Source: Gymnopus androsaceus JB14 (lineage: Eukaryota > Basidiomycota > Agaricomycetes > Agaricales > Omphalotaceae). From it: DNA of 64,000 nucleotides. Shown here piece by piece: positions 33,742 through 46,603 of this stretch. The first letter of the stretch is position 1, and the number at the start of each line of letters is the position of its first letter. A program made the position numbers and the translations under genes. The stretch spans positions 609,188 to 673,187 of the forward strand of contig ML769385.1 of assembly GCA_009733575.1 (NCBI GenBank), in the 5' to 3' direction. The notes beneath the pieces were generated by a model, which saw only the letters and a program-made list of their open reading frames with translations, ran no database searches and was not told the origin of the DNA.

Positions 33742-35310
33742 TCACTCCCAGACGAGCTTCCCTTTCTCGTCAACACCAGCTTGCATACCCCCACTAGTCA
33801 CCTTCCTCGAACCACCCTTCGCATACTGTTCATCGATTTTGGTGCGCTCTAGTTCACGTTTATGCTTAGCCAGTGCTGCAAGCCGTTCACGTTCGGTATC
33901 TAATTTAGCAGATTTCAGTGCGTCTCGTTTGGCAGCGTTCTGACGTTGACGTTTAGTCACTGTCTCCGTTGCAGAGGCGGTTCTACTTCCTGAAAGAGAT
34001 GTTTGGGAAGAGGAGGTCGTCATATTTTCTGAATAACCAGATGAGCAAAATTGTCTTTTAAAGTTGAAAGAGCACTTACTAGGACGTCCGCCTCGTTTCA
34101 CAACACCCCAACCATCGTCTTCCCCGTCTGCGTGCGTACCTCCGTCGCCGTCTAGTTCACCACCGGCGCCATCGCCACTAGCAACATCCTCATAATCACC
34201 CCAAGAAAAGCCTGCCGCGGGTTTGTCTCCGGGTTGAACCCGCATCACACGGGAGTAAGATGGATAGTCTGATGTCGCGAGCATGCTAGCAGAAAATAGG
34301 ATGGTCAGTACACTAGCGATATGAAAGGAATTTGAACTGAGAAATGATATATTAAGCAGTAGATCCATTAGATGGATAGATTTGACAAAAGGACACCGAC
34401 TGTGTGAAAATATCGAGCAAAGACAACAAGAGCTCCTAGTAGTTTTAAATAGGATGAGATATACGCACTCTTCGACGCCTGTTTTCCTTGGCTTTGGAAG
34501 AATTCTTTTTGCGAGGGGATGTCGCTCTCCTGGTCCGCTCATGAGAACTTCTTCCTCCTCTTCTTCCTCTTCGCCCTCCTCCGATCGAGTGTCAATCGGT
34601 GACGAAGTCCCTGTAGTGGTCGTATGACCAACGTCGCTCACAGCGCCAGCCGCGGATGACGTGCCTGGTTTATCTACACGTCGAGAAACTCGCGTCCATT
34701 CCCCATCGGATTCCGTAGCCAGTGATGCCAAAGATGCAGTAGATTTGTCGAGTTTCCGAGCGGAAGAGTCGGCCTTTGGAGGAGCTGGCGCAGTTACAGC
34801 AGAGGGCTTCCCGACATTCTGTGAGGTTGTCTGCCGTTTCTTCTTCTTTGGGTTTGGGTTCGAGTCAGCCAGGGTTACCGCAGCAGCTGGTGAGACTACT
34901 ACTTCTTCCACAGGCGAATCTTTTCCCGACGTGTCCAGGCTGTCTTCAACTCCAACAACCTTTCCTGACTTCTTCTTCTTCTTCCCCTTCTTGGACTTGG
35001 AGGACGAAGTTGAGACTTCTAGTCCTGCAGGAGAGCTGTCTGATGCTTCGTTATCAAATTGGCCCGGAACGACTGCAGGAAATTGGACGACGGAGATCTG
35101 ACTATCAGGAGCTTTAGTAGCTCCTGCTACACTGGCCTTTTTCTTTCCTTTCTTTCCTCCTCCAATTGCATTGTCGGTAGGTGCCAAGGTTGTGCTCGGA
35201 GGGCTTCCGGATGAAGAGGCTACTTGATTGTAGCCAAAACCGACTGCACCAGCAACAACGGCAGCCGTGACAAGCACTTCCGGTGATAAATAAGATTGTG
35301 TGGTCCCCAT
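33742..35310 (-). CDS. Conserved fungal protein with N-terminal membrane helix and Lys-rich disordered body
   Basis: Not recognised by name. ATG 35310 gives MGTTQSYLSPEVLVTAAVVA, a short lumenal start and one hydrophobic helix (VLVTAAVVAGAVGFGY), so the protein is probably anchored in a membrane with a cytosolic tail. Lysine tracts (GGGKKGKKKAS, SKKGKKKKKSGK, NPKKKKRQ), an acidic run of glutamates and the tryptophan motifs SDGEWTRVSRR, GFSWGDYEDV and DDGWGVVKRG follow. A charged helix KRQRQNAAKRDALKSAKLDT leads to the conserved end GGMQAGVDEKGKLVWE, stop 33742. Two introns (about 34290-34468 and 34032-34078) join in frame. Similar architecture occurs widely in fungi; the lysine tracts would suit ribosome or RNA contact at the ER, which is inference. 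Confidence 0.65.
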   Translation of the reverse strand: MGTTQSYLSPEVLVTAAVVAGAVGFGYNQVASSSGSPPSTTLAPTDNAIGGGKKGKKKASVAGATKAPDSQISVVQFPAVVPGQFDNEASDSSPAGLEVSTSSSKSKKGKKKKKSGKVVGVEDSLDTSGKDSPVEEVVVSPAAAVTLADSNPNPKKKKRQTTSQNVGKPSAVTAPAPPKADSSARKLDKSTASLASLATESDGEWTRVSRRVDKPGTSSAAGAVSDVGHTTTTGTSSPIDTRSEEGEEEEEEEEVLMSGPGERHPLAKRILPKPRKTGVEECVYLILFKTTRSSCCLCSIFSHSRCPFVKSIHLMDLLLNISFLSSNSFHIASVLTILFSASMLATSDYPSYSRVMRVQPGDKPAAGFSWGDYEDVASGDGAGGELDGDGGTHADGEDDGWGVVKRGGRPSKCSFNFKRQFCSSGYSENMTTSSSQTSLSGSRTASATETVTKRQRQNAAKRDALKSAKLDTERERLAALAKHKRELERTKIDEQYAKGGSRKVTSGGMQAGVDEKGKLVWE

Positions 35311-35629
35311 TGCTTCTAGGCTTTATAGCAAGTGTGTGCAAAGCGCGATTCGTAGAGTTGAGCGGCTGAAGAAAAGCCTCGATAATTAAAAGAGCGTATT
35401 CCTGGGTATCAAGTGACGTGGAGATCTAATTCGGGGACGTGGACGTGACCGTAGAATCGGCCCGTCACTCTGAGCGCTTAACGAGCGTTCATTTTCTCGA
35501 TGCGCAACAGTTCTTTCGCGTAAGAGGTTTCATCGTAGAATATTCCCTTATACATCTGTACTAGCCTTATCATAGTGCTGCTTGCTTTCAACATTCGGAC
35601 CTGTAATTATCCAGATATCGGTAGGAAAT

Positions 35630-38600
35630 GACACGCTACTAGATATTCTTCGGAGGCTTATGCAACTTGAGCAAAAGTGAGCTGCTGACCACTGAAACAG
35701 AGGATAGAGCCATCGCAAGAGAAGCCCATACAGGATCAAGGCGAGTGTGACCTGCTGGATATATCACCCCTGCCGCTATGGGAATCGCAGCAATATTATA
35801 CATCGCCGCCCACAACTGAACAGGAGAAGAAGAAATAAGAATTACGTTCCATCTTACAAAAAAAATATCAACTTACGAAGTTGAATTTGATCCTTCGGAT
35901 AACACTCTTTGAGAGATCAATGAGGTTTATCAATCCATGTAGGTCTGAAGAGAGAAGGATGAAACTAGCACTTGATATAGCGACATCGCCTGGAGGTTTG
36001 TTAATTAAGCCAATCGCTACTCAGAGAAGGAAAAACGACGTACTACCCGAGCCTATGGCAATCCCTACATCGGCAATCGTAAGTGCAGGTGCATCGTTGA
36101 TACCATCACCCACGAAACCAACGATGTAGTGGCTTTTGAGCATTCTGGCTTCACCAGTGGCGTGTTCTGAATCTGCAGGTAGAATCGGGCGACCTTTTTG
36201 CAGCCACTCTATCTTCTGAGCCTGTAGGTAGATTAGCAATATACTTTGAACGAATGGGGAGGGGACTGACCTTTTCGTGAGGTAGAACGCCAGCAATGAC
36301 ATTGGAAGATGGTATCCCAACGGCCGATGCAACTGCGAGTGCAGTTTTTTCGTGGTCTCCCGATATCATCCATGGCTCGATACCCTTCTTGGACAGCCAT
36401 GAAACAACACTGTGCGCTTCAGGCCTGATAATATCGGCGATTGCGAAAATGGCAAGAAGCTGCCATTGGTCTGAGCGTTGCGCTGAGACAAAAACCACGC
36501 TCTTTGCTTGGGTTTTCCAAGTGTCAGCTAGCGCGTGAAGATCCTGGCCGATAGTAACCTGATGTTCGTGCATCCAAGCCTCATTCCCAACGATGATTGA
36601 ACAAGACAGAGTTTTGAAGGTCGCTTTCAACCCTTTCCCTGCAGTCTCTGTAAAGGAGGCTCCAGATTGAGGTCGGGCATTGTTGGATGCACAAAATTCT
36701 CGAATAGCAACGGCTAAAGGATGAGAGCTTGTACTTTCTGCCTCCTCTACCATTCCTAGGATTGTTTCCTTGTCCCAAGTATCATTCGCGATGTACTCGA
36801 TGTCCGAAACTTGAAGCTTTCCGGCAGTGATTGTTCCCGTTTTATCGAAAGCGACAATATCTAATCTGGATGCTTCTTGGAACGCTTCGCCGCCTCCTCG
36901 AGCCAGGATACCATACTTTGCAGCAAGACCAGAGCCAACGAGTAGAGCGGTGGGTGCAGCAAGAGCTATACCACAAGGACATGCAACAACGAAGACGGCA
37001 ATCGCGAACTCGAGTGACCATACAGCTAAAATCGACAGTCAGTACAGTATAGAGATAATAAACAGTATACACTTGCGCCACCCTCCAATTGCATTATCTA
37101 GATAGTCAGCCGGGAGTTTCCCAGATTCCCCCAGTGAAAGCCAGATAACCCAAGTGAGTATCGCGAGAAGGGTTACCACTGGAACAAAGTAACCGGTTAT
37201 AATATCAGCGATACGCTCCATGGGTGCGCGGCGCGTTTGCGCATCCCGAACGATGTCGATGATCGAGTCTAACCTGCAAAGGCATCAATGATTGGAAGAG
37301 AGACAAAGATGAAATACAAACATTGTCGATCCACCGATTTCTACGACGCGTATATGAACGACATCTCCAGAATTGATCGTCCCCACATAGACGTGTTCAC
37401 CACTTTCTTTTCTGACAGGCTTTGACTCTCCAGTTAGGGAACTTTCGTCGAAAATCCCAAACTCTCCTGGAACGATTACTCCATCCGCAGGCGGCGACGA
37501 GCCATGGGGAATGCGAACTATGTCTCCGACTTCCAGCATATCAACGTGAATGCTCTCAGTCTTTGCTCTGGAAGCCTGTGGCCCTCCCTTTTCTGTGTCG
37601 GAGCTCATCGAAGAATTTTCCGAGGCTTCGATCCCAGAGATTACTAAAAGTGCCTGTGCTGGCTTCAGTGAAGCAAGAGCGCCAATAGCGTTTGCAGTGC
37701 GAGCCCTACTGTAAGCCTCAAGAAATCGACCTACACATCTTCATTAGCCTCTTTCAGACTTCGAGAATTATAGGAGTACATACCAAACAACAGGAACATT
37801 GTCAAAAGAACCACAGAATCAAAATATGTGGATTCATCACCTTGACCATCTGGAGATTTTGGTTGAATTGCGGCCAATGCAAGAAGAGCGATGGAGGAGA
37901 AATATGCAACAGAAACACCAGATGAAATCAAGAGATTCATACTGCCGAATCTTGTGAAACGCTTTAGAATCGGAATCGTGCTTCCCTTCTTCCACAGTGC
38001 ATATATCTCTTTGATACTTTTGCGATGGAAGACACCGGCGCTGTAGAGCATAACGGGGGTCGCCAGAAAGAATAGAGCCCACTGCACTCGAGACGTATTT
38101 CCTGTCCACATAGGTTCCATGAAGAAAGCCTTTGTAGGGTTTCCCTCCGGGACGAGAGACATGTAAACAATGCCTATGATGAACGTGGGGATAGCCACAA
38201 TGACAGTGAACAGTAGTCGAAGGAGAAGATTTCGCTGTTCACGCTGTTGTATGACTCGCGACCGATCTTCGACAGTGGGCGCATGATACACGCTCACCTC
38301 AAATTCCGGACTGTCAGAATGTATTGCCTGTACGATATGGCGAATAGTGAGGGATGGTGGGTCTGGTTTGTAAGAGATCGTCAAAATTGGGTCATTGTGA
38401 TTCTGGAGTGGCTTTATGACCGTAATGGAGCTAAAGCCCTCCAAAGTGGTCAAGATTCTGGGTGGGCAATTTCTAAAGGACGCTCATTTTACGCCGGTGA
38501 TGAAAACAAAATGAAGTACTCACTGGCAATGCATCCCATTCACTCTAAGAGAAACAGTGCGACTAGTATCAGAAATAGGTACTATCGATTTTATGGGTTT

Positions 38601-39370
38601 AATCTTCATAATAGTAGCCTCAAAACCACAATCCTCGATAGCCACGGCGATTGTCTGAGCAATTTCTTCATTCTCCACGACTGCAGAGGCTGAGTTTTCC
38701 AACAGGCTAACAACGAACTCAGTTATACCAGGAAGCTCCTTGACTGCATCTGTGATCGTGTTGCGGCAAGCTGAACATGTCATACCCTCCACTGACAAGG
38801 TGACCTTGAAAGGTCCTTCTACATCCTGAGTTAATGTTGGGCTAGTAAATGGCGTGCTCGGTAGCAGCAGACCCTGGTCGGACTTCTCTGTCTCACGAGC
38901 TTCTTCCTGGCAAACCTTGCACTGTTGGAAATGCTTCGATTTTGTCCCCACAAGTAGCGACGGCCGATTTCTATTGAGCGTTTCAGATAAATCCGAAGTA
39001 GAATTCGAGACAATCTCGAAGCCAACATTGAGTATGGCGTTCCGAATTGCAGCAGAGGGCAGCTCCGACTCATGTTGTACTTTGACAGACTGCAAAACAA
39101 TGGAGATCTCGACTGTTGAAGGGGGAGGAATCAGTTCTGCGAGGGTGCCTTCGATGGTTCGGACACAGCTAGAAAACAGTGAGAGAAGGTAAGAGGCAAA
39201 TGGGGGAGGCGCCAAATACCTGCTGCAGTGAAGATTAGATATGTGCACAATAGTGACCCGTTCATTATCTGTAGCCATTGTGCGAGGATGTCGATAATAT
39301 GATTTGGAGGACCCTTTGACCGTTTTCGCTGGTCGTGTTGGTTATATGACAAGTCGGGTCCCCGGCCATG
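35630..39370 (-). repeat. Inverted duplication, copy A (intact ATPase)
   Basis: Homologous in inverted orientation to 53232-56975 over the whole ATPase gene including introns. Homology stops just past the stop codon (ctagtagc-tgtc) and about 90 bp upstream of the shared ATG, at a shared atggccg-ggac sequence. Confidence 0.85.
35639..39278 (-). CDS. P1B-type copper-transporting ATPase (Ccc2/ATP7-like), intact copy
   Basis: Pumps Cu(I) into the secretory pathway or out of the cell, by family. ATG 39278 starts MATDNERVTIVHISNLHC. Three N-terminal metal-binding modules: HCSSC (completed across an intron), GMTCSAC and GMHCQHC. Membrane helices follow (LFTVIVAIPTFIIGIVYMSL, LFFLATPVMLYSAGVF). Then the actuator motif LTGES, the transport motif VACPCGIALAAP, the phosphorylation site AFDKTGTITAG, SSHPLAVAI in the nucleotide domain and the hinge [11 protein letters not shown]. 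It ends LLLKLHKPPKNI at 35639. About nine introns keep frame throughout. Nearest relative in the window is the inverted, broken copy at 53232-56975; this copy has no frame lesions. Regulation not visible. Confidence 0.92.
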
Positions 39371-40438
39371 CGGTCGAAAGTGTAGTCGACAGAACAGAAG
39401 CTTGCGAGTTTGATAGAAGTGTCATTGAATGTGCGGCAGAGGCGAAATAATGATGAGAAGCAATGTTGAGTTCCCGCTCCTAAGCGTTGACATTGAGCAT
39501 TGAGAGATGTAAAAACGGCAAGCTGTTACCGGAAAGTTGATTGCTGCGAAGACGTGGATACACCATATATCTCGAAATATATTAGTCAAGGTCAAGTACT
39601 GTAAGTGTTCATGGAATGACCTAAAAAGGCAATAAAAAGGTATAGACTCACTCTACATAATTTAGCTAGTCTGAATTTACATTTCAGGCACTTCTTAGGC
39701 TTGTTTGACTCATTTGGATATTACAAAAAGGCAATTTGTCAGTCAAAATTTCTCGGGTCTCACCATGGATACCTACCTACCCCCCCGGTACGGGATTTCT
39801 CGGCCCGGAACCCCCTTGATTGTATGCGTTATTCAACCAGGTCGATAAGTAGCCCAACATTCCCGACTGACTCTACTTATTGTTAATGATTCGGTGAACA
39901 ATATTTCGATCTGGTTTAGTCTAAATTTTACCCGGCTTTCTTTCCCTTAGCTGGAGTGACTTTGAGCTAGAAGCTGTTAGGAAACGCAAAACGAGGGGTG
40001 ATACAACTAGTAGAGCGTCGAGACGAGAGCAAAAGAAATAATAAGTACTCGGATAAGAAGATGAAGAAGAAAGGTTCATACCTGGTAGAGCAACGAGACG
40101 AAAGGAAAATCATGAGCAGGAGCTGGTCCTTGGGTTACTTCATTTAAACCCAATTAGGCTAAGCCTTCGAGTTCCTCGATTAAACGTTGAGCATCAGAAC
40201 CTGACACATAAGCTAACCCTTCCCATCCTTCGAGCCCAGCCCGTTGCTGTAGTGGTAAGCTAAGTTTCTTTTGCTTCAGAATCATTATAAAGTATATGAT
40301 ACGGTGAGCAAGCAATTATGTGATGTCGTGCTATAAACCGGAAATGATACATGAAATGAGGTGGCGGTATATGTACTAGATGGATAAATACTACTACAAG
40401 ATGACATGCTAATAAGTGGACTGCGGTGGATACAGTGA
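39371..40438 (-). pseudogene. Intergenic region with exon-like remnants (minus strand)
   Basis: Between the ATPase start and the IQGAP 3' end. On the minus strand, after a good acceptor (cttaccactacag, about 40243), an open stretch reads QRAGLEGWEGLAYVSGSD and RLIEELEGLA, meets TAA near 40160, and continues in the same frame as LGLNEVTQGPAPAHDFPFVS to a donor gtatga near 40082. Another short piece ends VTPAKGKKAG-stop near 39930. This looks like the 3' part of a decayed or misread gene, but I do not recognise the family. The rest is AT-rich with no RNA gene seen. Confidence 0.35.
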
Positions 40439-43400
40439 TTATACATAGAACCTAGAATTGCGAGTTGTTAATCTCATATTTGATAACGACGACCGAAAAA
40501 CGCACTTTTTGTTGATCTGATACAGGAAGAGTTCGAAGTTGAATTTTGCTTTACCGCTGAACAGGGATATATAGGAGCGCTGCTCATACTTCGCCTGAAG
40601 AAGCTCCTCCATTCGAACATCTTCAGAAGCAATCCGCGATGAAACCCCGAGTATAGAAGACTCGAGAGTGATAGTGAAAACTCCAGCAGTGTTCGAAGAC
40701 ATGGTGAGGTTAATCTTGTCGAACTGACGCGGAGAGTATTGGTCGATGGAAAGCAGGATACCTTTCTCGTAGAGATATTTCGCCGTATAGAGAAAAGAGC
40801 CGAATTGAGGTGTCTGGCCGGATCTTTGCAACTCTCGGAGATGGAAGTATTGCTTGGTAAACGGTAAAACAAAGCGTGCTTTCCTAAAGGTTTCACGTTA
40901 GTGATTGATACGATGAATTTTATTCGCCCACATACTTGTTGTTTTTTGAGCGCTGCATGGTATTCATGGCTGCATCGACGTAATTATTGTAACTGTCGAT
41001 CTGCTCCTGGAAATACTTTTTGCGCTCGGCTAAATGCCGCAGTGCACCATTCATACTCTCCATTTCCTGCTGCCGCTGTAGGCGTTTTCGGTGCTTGCTT
41101 CGAACATCACCGGCGATGGCATTCAAAATCCCTTGGAAGCCATCGTTGCGAGTTACCTTCCCGAGGCTCTCTAGTTTGAGTAGATGCTGGATCGCTAAAG
41201 CTTTCACGGCCGCGAAGTTGAGCCTACCCAAAATTAGTAAAACATTCCTGAAAAGAACATACGAAATCACTCACAATCGAATGTCTTCGAGACGATATGC
41301 AGCTTCCGCGGCAGCAGCGGAGGCTTGTCGTCTGGGAACTTGCCGAGCTTCGTTGGCTATTTCAGCATCCAAAATGTCTTCCCAAACGTTCTCGTCTTCT
41401 TCGGTAACCGGACGGAGTAACGCTCCAAGCAAGTCTTGCGTTGGTTGTACTCGAAGGATTGCCAGCACACCTCGTTTCGCTTGAACCCAAAGTGTCTTCT
41501 CCTCGGCCAAAGGATCTAGAAACTAGGGTAAGACGGGGAAACATAGATGATAACGTCTCCTTACCTTCGACATTTGCAAAACGGTTGGTAAGCTCCAATG
41601 TGATAGCTTTGTCGCGTGCGTCTTTGAGCTCTTCATTACCAAGGTTGGGAACACCATTGAGCTCAGTCAGAATAGCTCTTATAGCGTCATCCGGGGCAGG
41701 AGCCTATGGATTTTGAGTAATGTAGAAATGTGGTGACAGAGCCAGACTTACTACGTCACTAAGATGTTGAACTATTAACGCATGCATGGTGTAAATTTCA
41801 TTGGGAGAGATGTATATGGGTTTTGGTGGAACAGTGGCGTCCAAGAATTCGTGTGCATGGAACGTTGTCTCTGCATCGGACACATCCGCAACTAGAAAAG
41901 ATTAGTTGGTCAGAAAAGACATCGAAAGATAAGCAAGGCCATACCTTCCAACAACCAGCTAGATATTTGAGTCATAGCTCTTGAGACAAACTCGTTGATA
42001 GGCATCAAGTTTGGGCTATGATCGTCAAACAAAACACCACTGGTGATCTGTGTAAGAACTCTGGATATTTGAGCCAAATTCTTGCGGCTCGAGATATCAA
42101 CAGTCTTGGACACAATATCAAATGTTTCCGGCGTACTAAATGCAGTGAATGAGTAATACGGGCTAAAACCTTGCACAACGGACACTCACACTATAGCGGG
42201 ATTGATATATCGATAGTAAACCAGTCTGCCGACACAGACCGCATGAAGCTCTTCAGGAGCATCAGGGAATCTTTCCTGTAGCAATATTAGCTGAAGACCC
42301 TTGTGACAGAAGAAATTCACTTACACGGACAAATGTGAGAGTCTCGCGAGCAAGGTACCGCATGCTGAAAGGCATCTTCTTTGTGGATTGAGTGATAGCG
42401 GCAACAAAGCGATCGGTCCATAATTGCAAGGCTTGAAGATCTAGCATATCTATCAGCACTACCCAAAAAAACAACCTTGCGCTCAAAACGCACGTCTGAT
42501 GAATATGGGTCGTGTAGCAGGATCATCCAGGGCTTCACGAAAAGATACATCCTTCGGCTGTGTACTGGGTCTACCTGCTTTCATTTCTTCCTAGCTCAAT
42601 TCTAGCGCGATGAATCTAAGAGGAGCATTAGCCGACCAGAAGAAGCACAACTGGAAAAATGACTTGAACTCACAACAGTGGGGTCGATTTCAAAGTCCAG
42701 ATCATCATCCTCCACAATCTGACGTATCAATGTCTGGAATGTATCTCGAGCATAGGTGATCTGCTTCGGTCGAACATAGTGTACAGCTATGTTGATATAC
42801 ATGGGATGCCCATCGATTATGTCGTGAATGGAACGCGCTGCATTGATCTCGTTGTAGATTGAGGCCTAATAAAATAAAGTCAAAACAGAACTAAATCAAG
42901 TTACATATAACATAACGCGCCTGGAATAATTTGAGTAACAGGTAATCCTCCCGCCGATCTTGACCGAAACCAAAGAGCGTCAGGACGACTCTCTCCGCAA
43001 AACGCCTATCCTTTTCCGAAGCATCGTCATTGGAAAGTCGAACAAAGAGCCTGCTTAGATACTCTGAATGTGTTTGAAGATGATAGAACAGTTGCTGATA
43101 CTAATTCCAGCTTGCGTCGAGCTGTCTGATCGAGCGTATTGGGACCAGCAAAAGGGTCACCATGAGCTGCCAAAAGATGATTGCGTGCAGCATGAGCAGC
43201 AGCATTATCCGCTCCATGCCCACGCCGAGATTTGACAACATCCTCAAAGCTCTTCACGTTCTGCACGACCAAAGCAATCTTCACATCAAGGTCGGTGACA
43301 TCACTCTCGAGCGCCTGATTTTCCCGAATGCTTTCCACGACCTTCTTTCGGAGCCTCTCGACTTTGAGCTCTTCCTGAAAGTCGGTCTCGGAATCGTCGA

Positions 43401-46400
43401 GAAGATGAACAAAGTTCTTGATAGTCCCGACTGTGACATTCTTGCCCATCGTCAACTGGCGGTACTGCTCCCGGGTCTCTTTCGCACGGAAAAGAGACTG
43501 GATCTTGACGACCTTGCTCAAGTTGGTGCGGAAGTACTCCATCTTTGCGCGGAACTTTCGGCGTTGAATAAGTCCACGAAGCATAGCCTGAAGCACAGTA
43601 GCGACATGCTCGTTATTATGAAGATGATCCCTCCAGCCGTAGTAAAGATCGCGTGCGAGGAAACCCCGAGCAGCAGCTTGCAGGCCTACGACATCGGGAG
43701 CAACGAACCCAAGTTTCCTGGTGATTTCACGATGTCGATTGCGCGCCAGAGCTGCACGGGCCATGGATTGCATGCCGCTGAAGAGTTTGATCGTTTTAAC
43801 CTCTGTCAGTGCTTTTGTGAGATTAGCATGCTTTTGCCGTGCAAGACCAGCCCTTGCTTTGGCTTGGAAGCCAATAACTACTGGAGTAGCCTTCCTCAAG
43901 CCACGGATGAGAAGCAAAAGACGTTTCCTGGCTAGGTACGTCCTCACAGCAGCCTGGATGCGGACTACCGTCTGGCTTACATCCTCCAGCTTGGCCATCT
44001 GTTTCCTCATCTGCCTACGAACCAATACTCCGCGACAATGGGCTTGCAAGCCAGTATAGCACGGTGAAAAATGGCGCATCAATGCAGCGCGTTGAGCAAA
44101 TTTTCTCCTGTACAAAGCAGCTCGAGCGTGACCTTGGAAAGCGGCAATCGAAGACAACACTTCAGGATGGGAGAACGTGCTCGCGAGCTGAGTATGAGTC
44201 TGACGCGTCAACTTTGCGCGAGCTATCGACTGTAAGTTCACGAAAAGCCGTTTGCTACTTCGCAGAGAACCCCGGAGACGATTGAACCGACGCCGCAGCA
44301 GTACACCCCGAAGATGGGCCTGTAGTCTGACAGCAGAAGCGGAGAAAGCTGCTATCCGAGCGAGGTGTGCACGCCATCTCCTCCGAGCTAGCGCCCCTCG
44401 TATGGTAGATTGTAAAGCCACGACCCATGGACGGAGGTCATTACGCGCTTTGCGTTGTTGCGACATGCGTCTTCTGGTCATTGCAGCTCTACAGTGCGCT
44501 TGTAGTCTGACGATATTGCCACCGCTTAATTGTAGATGACCTTGTAATACTGTGCGAGCCTGGTGTGCAAGATGTTTGCGAGCGACAGCTTGAAAAGCGA
44601 TAATGGACGCCTCGTTTTCCAATAGTAGGCGATCACGGCCTAGATTAAAACTTCAACACAGGGAAACGACAAAAGGAAAAAGAAAAACCCACGTTCGTCC
44701 TCAGTCTCGACCTCCACTTCAGGCTCCTCGTTTATCTCCTTTGCAAGCTCGCGTCCGACATTCCCAAAGTTCGGCATGGCAACGCCAGCAGCAGTGAGAC
44801 CCTTCTGAGTGGCTTGTAACTGGTCATCGGAGAATTGTAGCTGACCAAGCAAATTGCCGATACGTTCTGCTAATCCACGTCGAGCCAGTAAATGACTGAA
44901 ATTTAAAAAATTAATGGATATAGCGTCCATAGTACTTGAGAGAACAAACCTAAGCGCATGGATACAGTATATAACCTTGGGCAAGTTCTTCTTCTCGTAT
45001 AGATCAGTAAGCTCGAAAATAAAGCACTAGGAAACGAGAGAAAGGGTTAGAATTTGACACTTCAAATGAGCAAATTTTCTCTGTACCTCTGGCAACCCAA
45101 CATGCCGAACGAAAATGAAGAAGTGATTGATGTTGTCGGAATGTCGAAAATCTAGTTTGGGAGCCTAAAGCACAATGAGTATAGAGTTGTAGAAATAACG
45201 ACGAGACTCACTTCGTATATCCTTCTTACTACTCCCTCTCCTTGAAATACCCTCACAAGCTTGGCAAGGACAACACCATTGCGCAATCCCTCCTCCATCT
45301 CAACCACTCCGAACCCAAGTTCCTCGTCTAGACAGCCCTCAACCCACTGCTGTGCTTCCCCGACGTGACACAAATACTCATACGCCTGAATGAGATGCCG
45401 CTGTGTGTCTGCCCAGAGTCCTCGAGCGAGCCGAGCCGACGGAAGAGGCACTGGCGCATTTGGAGCTTTATGTCGAGACAAACGCATTCTGCCTGGTATG
45501 CCGACCACAGCATCAGACTCTGCGACATCTGCAACGGGCACATCGAGTGTTTTGGATCTGCGAGGAGTGATGTTGAAGTTTCCCTCACGCCGCATCGCAC
45601 GTTTCTCAGCTCTAGGAGGAGGAGGAGGAGGTTCCTTTTCCTCTTCTACGTGGTCTTCAGTGTCACCACTTGCAATCCGAGGCAGGTGTTTACCAAACCG
45701 TCGACCGCCAGCAGACAGAGTGTTGCCGTATTTGGATTTACTCTGCATGTAAGAGCTCCTGTAAGTGTTGGGAAACATTGGGGAGGATGAGGAAGAGGGT
45801 GAAGGTGAAGTTGGTGAAGTGGGAAGAGTGTGTGTGCTTTCAGTCGACTGCTGATGGACTCTGTCTGAAGAAACAGATGGTCGATTGTAGAGGGAGGTGG
45901 GGCGGCGCTGAACGGAGGTTGGGGTAGATATGACATTAGAGGACAAGTCGGGCGTCGAAGGGACACTGCCAGAAGGATTAAGACGCTTCAGAGAGCTAAA
46001 ATCAACAGTGTTCCGACGAGGTGGAGAAGGCTGGTGGGAAAGCGGAGGCGAAGAAGAACGAGCAACAGGCCCTGCGGACCTGGAAGAATGATCATATGTC
46101 GGCAAATGAATGCGTTGACGACCCAGAGACGAATCTGATTCGACTGATACGCCGGTGCTATTTGGTGAAAGAGGAGTCGCAATAATTGGCGATGGCATCG
46201 ATGGAGCGGTGAACCTCTTGAGATAAGTAGGAGTTCGTTCTAAGGGTGCCGGGGACTCTACAGAACTCTGAAGTTTGGCAAAAGAAGTGGGCCTTGTCGG
46301 GGTTTGGCTGGCTGGGCTTTCGTCGATGGCATTTTCTCTGGCCCGTTCTTCCCATTTCCCTCTGACTGCATCCAAACTATTACCCACACGGTGACCAGGG

Positions 46401-46603
46401 GTCCATTTCCTAGTGACTGAAGTGGTAGATGATCCTGTAGGATTGGCCAAAATATTGTTAGTGGATTGGGAATTAGTTCGAGAAAGAGATCCTCGTGAAG
46501 TAGAGGATGTCCGTTCAAGTAATCTGGTCTGATAGGCAAAGGGACCAGGCCTAGAAGCAGAAGAATTAGAGGACGTCGAGGACACTGAATCCGAGCGCTG
46601 CAT
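40439..46603 (-). CDS. IQGAP-family scaffold (CH domain, IQ array, RasGAP-related domain, RasGAP C-terminus)
   Basis: Actomyosin-ring and polarity scaffold, family Iqg1/Rng2/IQGAP. ATG 46603 starts a long Ser/Pro-rich head (MQRSDSVSSTSSNSSASRPG). The calponin-homology domain spans HLIQAYEYLCHVGEAQQWVE, GVVLAKLVRVFQGE, HSDNINHFFIFVRHVGLPE and ELTDLYEKKNLPKVIYCIHA. About thirteen IQ motifs follow between 44.6 and 43.5 kb (for example VRLQAHCRAAMTRRRM and VVRIQAAVRTYLARKR), each a potential calmodulin/light-chain site. The RasGAP-related domain includes YLARETLTFVRERFPDAPEE and VGRLVYYRYINPAIVTPETF. The RasGAP_C region has SYNNYVDAAMNTMQRSKNNK and YSPRQFDKINLTMSSNTAG. The last intron gives the typical end FLYQINKKFYV, stop 40439. 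No frame lesions. IQGAPs bind Cdc42/Rac-type GTPases rather than acting as GAPs. Confidence 0.93.

Noticed and set aside
38247..38693. Plus-strand 148-codon frame opposite the copper ATPase
   Set aside because: Antisense shadow of the ATPase exons; the sense strand carries all family motifs.
39967..39990. Sequence starting tgttaggaaa, like the start of the copia LTR
   Set aside because: Similarity stops after about nine bases; no matching LTR body, no target duplication, so not called a solo LTR.
40439..40520. Alternative IQGAP C-termini ending CVFRSSLSN or FFGRRYQI
   Set aside because: A normal GT-AG intron gives NKKFYV-stop, which matches the family end.
43162..43935. Plus-strand 257-codon frame opposite IQGAP
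   Set aside because: Antisense shadow of the IQ-array exon.
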